A stretch of DNA of 43,008 nt from Owenia fusiformis. Taxonomy: Eukaryota; Annelida; Polychaeta; Sabellida; Oweniidae. Location of the stretch: the NCBI GenBank assembly GCA_903813345.2, contig CAIIXF020000007.1, positions 17,468,714 through 17,511,721 on the forward strand, in the 5' to 3' direction. The notes under the pieces were generated by a model, which saw only the letters and a program-made list of their open reading frames with translations, was not told the origin of the DNA and made no database searches. Each line of letters begins with the position of its first letter. Within the stretch, counting starts at the first letter, position 1. The position numbers were made by a program, and so were the translations under genes. Positions 40,229-43,008 of this stretch are shown here, piece by piece.

Positions 40229-42973
40229 TCATGGTTGTATACTTACATCCATTTCTGTATTGAGGGCAATGAACCAGGGGGTCTGCTCGCTAGCCTTGTC
40301 AACCAGGGGATCTGAAAGAAGGGAGAGACTCTAACCCATTTTCACACAAAATGTCATTATCTGGACAACCAGGTGGCTTATTTATGAAAGTGTTGCAACT
40401 GTTAAAAGGGTCCTTTAGACCATTGTGCACTAGCACATACGACTTATACAAAATACAAAGTAAACAGCCCGGTTCGAAAACATACCGTCACTTTTGTTAA
40501 GTTTCCCCCTGTAGGTAGGGGGATCTGAAATGTGGTCCTTGCTCTCATTTGGTACTTCTGGATAGTCTGTGAAAGTCATGTTTCTCATGCCGGGGTTGAA
40601 GTAGCCATAACTGGAACCATTCCACACCTCTTGTCGTCCACTACTCTGATCATCATCATCATAGTAATTTTTATAATTATCACCACGATATTTTTGTGAC
40701 CTGTAAAAGTATAAGTCAAGGAGAGTCATAGAGTCGATTATTATGGCACAGGTGACAGCAATTTATGATTTGAGGTTTTATACATCACATCCATCTAGTC
40801 TTGGAGACGTTAACCTGTGCTTGTTGGGTGCTAATTAATCTTCGTTGTGCTTTCCATAATATGCACGGATACTAACTAGACCTCAACATACCGTGGGCTT
40901 TTGTAGATCAACTTTGAGCTGAACATACAACCGAGATATCTTATACTAAATAAATCACCCTGGACAGGGGTCCATGTTTATATGCGTAGACACGTGCATT
41001 TGCCAAGATGCGCCGAGCAAGCTCATGTTCTGGTCATAATGTTTATGACTATTTCGTATTTACTTTTTAAATGGCTACTAAAACATTTACTTCTGTCGTT
41101 TCCTGCAGAGGCACACTAGCAAACACACGACAAGAATAAGAAGGATGCCTCCTGCCGTCCCAAGACCCACTGCCAGTGTAGCTTCTGTGTTCAAGGACTC
41201 GCAGTATGTCCCCTTGTACATGAAGTTACAACTGGAAACAAGAGCAAAACAACTGAAAACATATGGAAAACAGCCGAAACTGATATATTTTTATAAGTCA
41301 TATTTGTAAGTTAAGGATAACGCTGTTTCGTAACACACATGTTGTGACACAATCACGAAACAGGATGACTCACGTCATGAATGACATCATTTACAGTAAT
41401 AACTTGTATGGGGTTGAAGATGCAGAACAAGTTTAAGTTGTAGAACCTTTAATAGATCATTACAAACAATGCCCTGGATACAATGACACCCTTGTTGCCA
41501 CCTTTTGGCTACTTTTCACTTGTGACCTCACCTGCAACGTGGGGAGCTGTTTTCATCAATGCAACTTCCTCCATTCTTGCAAACAGAATTATGTTCATAA
41601 ACAGAACACACTTCGGTTATTACAACTGAAACAAATAGAATCAATTCACACTCAAATGATGTGTCGATATTTAACCGTAGACATTTAAACGTGTTTGTGA
41701 ATGCTAGATTTCATTCATTTGCTTATTATTCTAAATCGTTCCTTGATAAAGTACCGAGGGGGTTCACTGTATATATGCCTCGACGGGGATCCTCGGCGCA
41801 CATGGGGTACTTTTTTGACATTTGGCAATATGGCAATGGACCCAAATTTTAGGATCTGGTATAGGAATGCCCACCAAATTATGACAGTTTCTGGTATGAG
41901 AATGGTCATTGAAAATATGTTAGCTCACATTCGTGGTATGGTATTGGTCTAGTAGTTAAACATTTCCTTAATTTGAGGCTGTTTTGGAACGTTTTCCTCG
42001 AAGATCACCTTCTTCTCGGGACATTCTTCAGTTTAAATATTAGCTTTTTAACCGGGAGATATTCTACTTTTGACCAATCATAGCATTCGTATGGCATTAG
42101 ACCTATTTTTATTAAACATTTGGTATGGCATTGGTCTTATATTTGGATATTTGGTATGGCTTTTGGATGTTATATATTGGTTGCCATGGGAACTCATCGA
42201 AATTTGACAATTGATATCTGAGGGTTCAGCCTAGGACCCCCGCCAAAATTGTGTACACAGTGAACCCCCGGGATAAAGTGTCATCCATTAAAACAGGAAT
42301 GAGCACCATTCTGGTTTACCATACCCACTCTCTTACATGTATCTGTTGTTTTAGACTTTGGAAAGATCAAGACAAGGGGGTGGGGTTATCGTGTTGTTTG
42401 AGCATGGAGTACATGTACAATAAGAATCCCACTAAGAAAAAGTTCGACAATTACCGTCTTCTCCATCCTGTTTAATGGTTGGTTTGCCCTTTACCACATA
42501 TACATTATCGTCTGGATCGGTCAGGTTGCCTCCTCCCTGATCTATGGCGGCCAACAGTTCAAGAGCAACTTCTGATTTAGTTATCGTGTCTAGTTCTGTC
42601 TCATATTCAACATCATGCTCCACTCCAACACTACCATCACTGAAAGGAAAATGGAATTGTGTGAGTTATATTATACCAGCATTCAAAGTGTATCATTTAA
42701 CTGTTTCAGCGGTTAAGTAGAGTCTGTGTCGGTTTGTACACTTCATTCCTGGTAAATGTGATGATGAGTGTGAGATGGTATAAGATATTATATAAGCTTG
42801 CTTTAGGTTATAGGTGATTAAAATGAATTGAGTTCGGGTCATATCTGCTCATCACGTCATTTGGTATAAGCTTTGGTTTAATCTTTTAAAAACACGATAG
42901 ATACTTACTAGAACTGTCTGATGTGAACAGCCTTGAAGACGATGCCTCTTACTCTCTTGTAAATTAATGAAAG
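40229..42973 (-). CDS. SEA-EGF-transmembrane protein, 3' part (6 exons, 5' partial)
   Basis: Six minus-strand exons joined by phase: 42909-42973, 42455-42639, 41532-41625, 41091-41231, 40486-40700, 40247-40311, giving 255 codons with no stop. Order: SEA domain (split by a phase 2 intron) with FYDGSVGVEHDV, EGF, TM helix, and a tail of about 100 residues. It is a type I membrane protein of the membrane-mucin kind; upstream exons, perhaps with a mucin stalk, lie beyond the window. It converges on gene 1, whose C-terminus has the same SEA-EGF-TM order, but the SEA intron phases and tails differ, so a recent common origin is not shown. The C-terminus is uncertain: reading through the last donor gives VSIQP and a TGA at 40229-40231; alternatively a further exon exists. 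Confidence 0.8.
40247..40311 (-). CDS. Exon: distal cytoplasmic tail (gene 2)
   Basis: Acceptor tctttcag fits the phase of the previous exon. Reads DPLVDKASEQTPWFIALNTE, MD. It ends at a strong GTAAGT; if that donor is not used the frame closes five codons later. Confidence 0.6.
40312..40485. other. Short intron of gene 2
   Basis: Between the two tail exons. No other feature. Confidence 0.5.
40486..40700 (-). CDS. Exon: cytoplasmic tail with PPTY motif (gene 2)
   Basis: Acceptor ttttacag, donor gtatgt, phase 1 end. Reads SQKYRGDNYKNYYDDDDQSS, later GYFNPGMRNMTF and SDPPTYRGKL. Rich in Tyr and acidic residues; PPTY fits the PPxY ligand of WW domains. Confidence 0.85.
41091..41231 (-). CDS. 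Exon: EGF end and transmembrane helix (gene 2)
   Basis: Acceptor gtttccag, donor gtaaat. Reads CNFMYKGTYCES, then a helix from about LAVGLGTAGGILLILVVCLL, then VCLCRKRQ. The basic CRKRQ stop-transfer and juxtamembrane Cys (possible palmitoylation) set the orientation. Confidence 0.9.
41532..41625 (-). CDS. Exon: EGF domain first part (gene 2)
   Basis: Acceptor gtttcag, donor gtgagg. Reads VITEVCSVYEHNSVCKNGG, SCIDENSSPRC. Four Cys of an EGF; the other two are in the next exon. Confidence 0.85.
41626..42454. other. Intron of gene 2 between SEA and EGF
   Basis: Contains degenerate TTGGTATGGCATTGGTCT-type repeats at about 41930-42170. Plus-strand open stretches here show no domain pattern. Confidence 0.45.
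42455..42639 (-). CDS. Exon: SEA domain second part with GSVGV (gene 2)
   Basis: Acceptor cctttcag, donor gtaatt. Reads DGSVGVEHDVEYETELDT and later KSEVALELLAAID. The G|SV motif followed by a charged beta strand is the self-cleavage site layout of membrane-mucin SEA domains. Confidence 0.85.
42909..42973 (-). CDS. Exon: SEA domain first part (gene 2)
   Basis: Acceptor atttccag, donor gtaagt. Reads LSLIYKRVRGIVFKAVHIRQ then F and a split Tyr codon. This matches the helix and strand just before the SEA cleavage turn. Confidence 0.8.
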
Positions 42974-43008
42974 CTGGAAATATTGATACCAACATAATTC
43001 ATTGTTAT

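Noticed and set aside
41661-41952. Overlapping plus-strand frames between the SEA and EGF exons of gene 2
   Set aside because: Inside a supported minus-strand intron and partly made of GGTATGG..TTGGT repeats.

Overview
The window is eukaryotic DNA from an animal. It is AT-rich, its genes are split into many small exons by GT-AG introns, and it carries tandem repeats and short inverted-repeat transposons. The encoded domains (astacin, EGF, CUB, SEA, mucin-like Thr-rich) are animal extracellular domains. I favour a marine invertebrate, perhaps a non-vertebrate deuterostome, but the sequence alone does not settle the phylum. I see no bacterial operons, rRNA, tRNA or CRISPR.

Positions 748-36996 (+) hold most of one very large gene. 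I joined 31 exons by hand. Every junction is GT-AG, every intron phase agrees, and the joined coding sequence stays open to one stop: 6464 nt, about 2153 residues, with the 5' exons lying left of the window. Domain order is: zinc-protease core and C-terminal half of an astacin metalloprotease; EGF; CUB; three copies of a Cys-bounded ~100-residue 'GRPVY/W' module that I cannot name; a second EGF; a second CUB; three more copies of that module; six CUB domains (two alternating types); a Thr-rich mucin-like stretch ending in an EGF-like Cys cluster; a SEA domain with a G|SVLV self-cleavage-type motif; a calcium-binding-type EGF; one transmembrane helix; and a four-residue cytoplasmic tail. The predicted product is a membrane-anchored, possibly shed, multidomain astacin. 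The layout shows two rounds of internal duplication: a six-exon block (EGF-CUB-module x3) occurs twice, and a two-CUB unit occurs three times. One CUB exon core is almost identical in all three units.

Positions 37300-39150 hold decayed copies of the gene's own 3' end: an inverted copy of the Thr-rich/EGF exon with an in-frame stop, and a direct copy of the terminal exon and 3' flank that also contains a short tandem array.

Positions 40229-42973 (-) hold the 3' part of a second, convergent gene: SEA (with G|SVGV), EGF, transmembrane helix and a cytoplasmic tail with a PPTY motif. Its 5' end lies right of the window.

The introns of gene 1 hold a ~237-bp tandem array, two ~98% identical ~990-bp elements with TTAA at both ends, a third TTAA-flanked element with better inverted ends, a foldback element with ~330-bp arms plus a solo arm, a 3.6-kb element with perfect 23-bp inverted ends, and inside that a 129-bp element with 19-bp inverted ends and a 9-bp target duplication.
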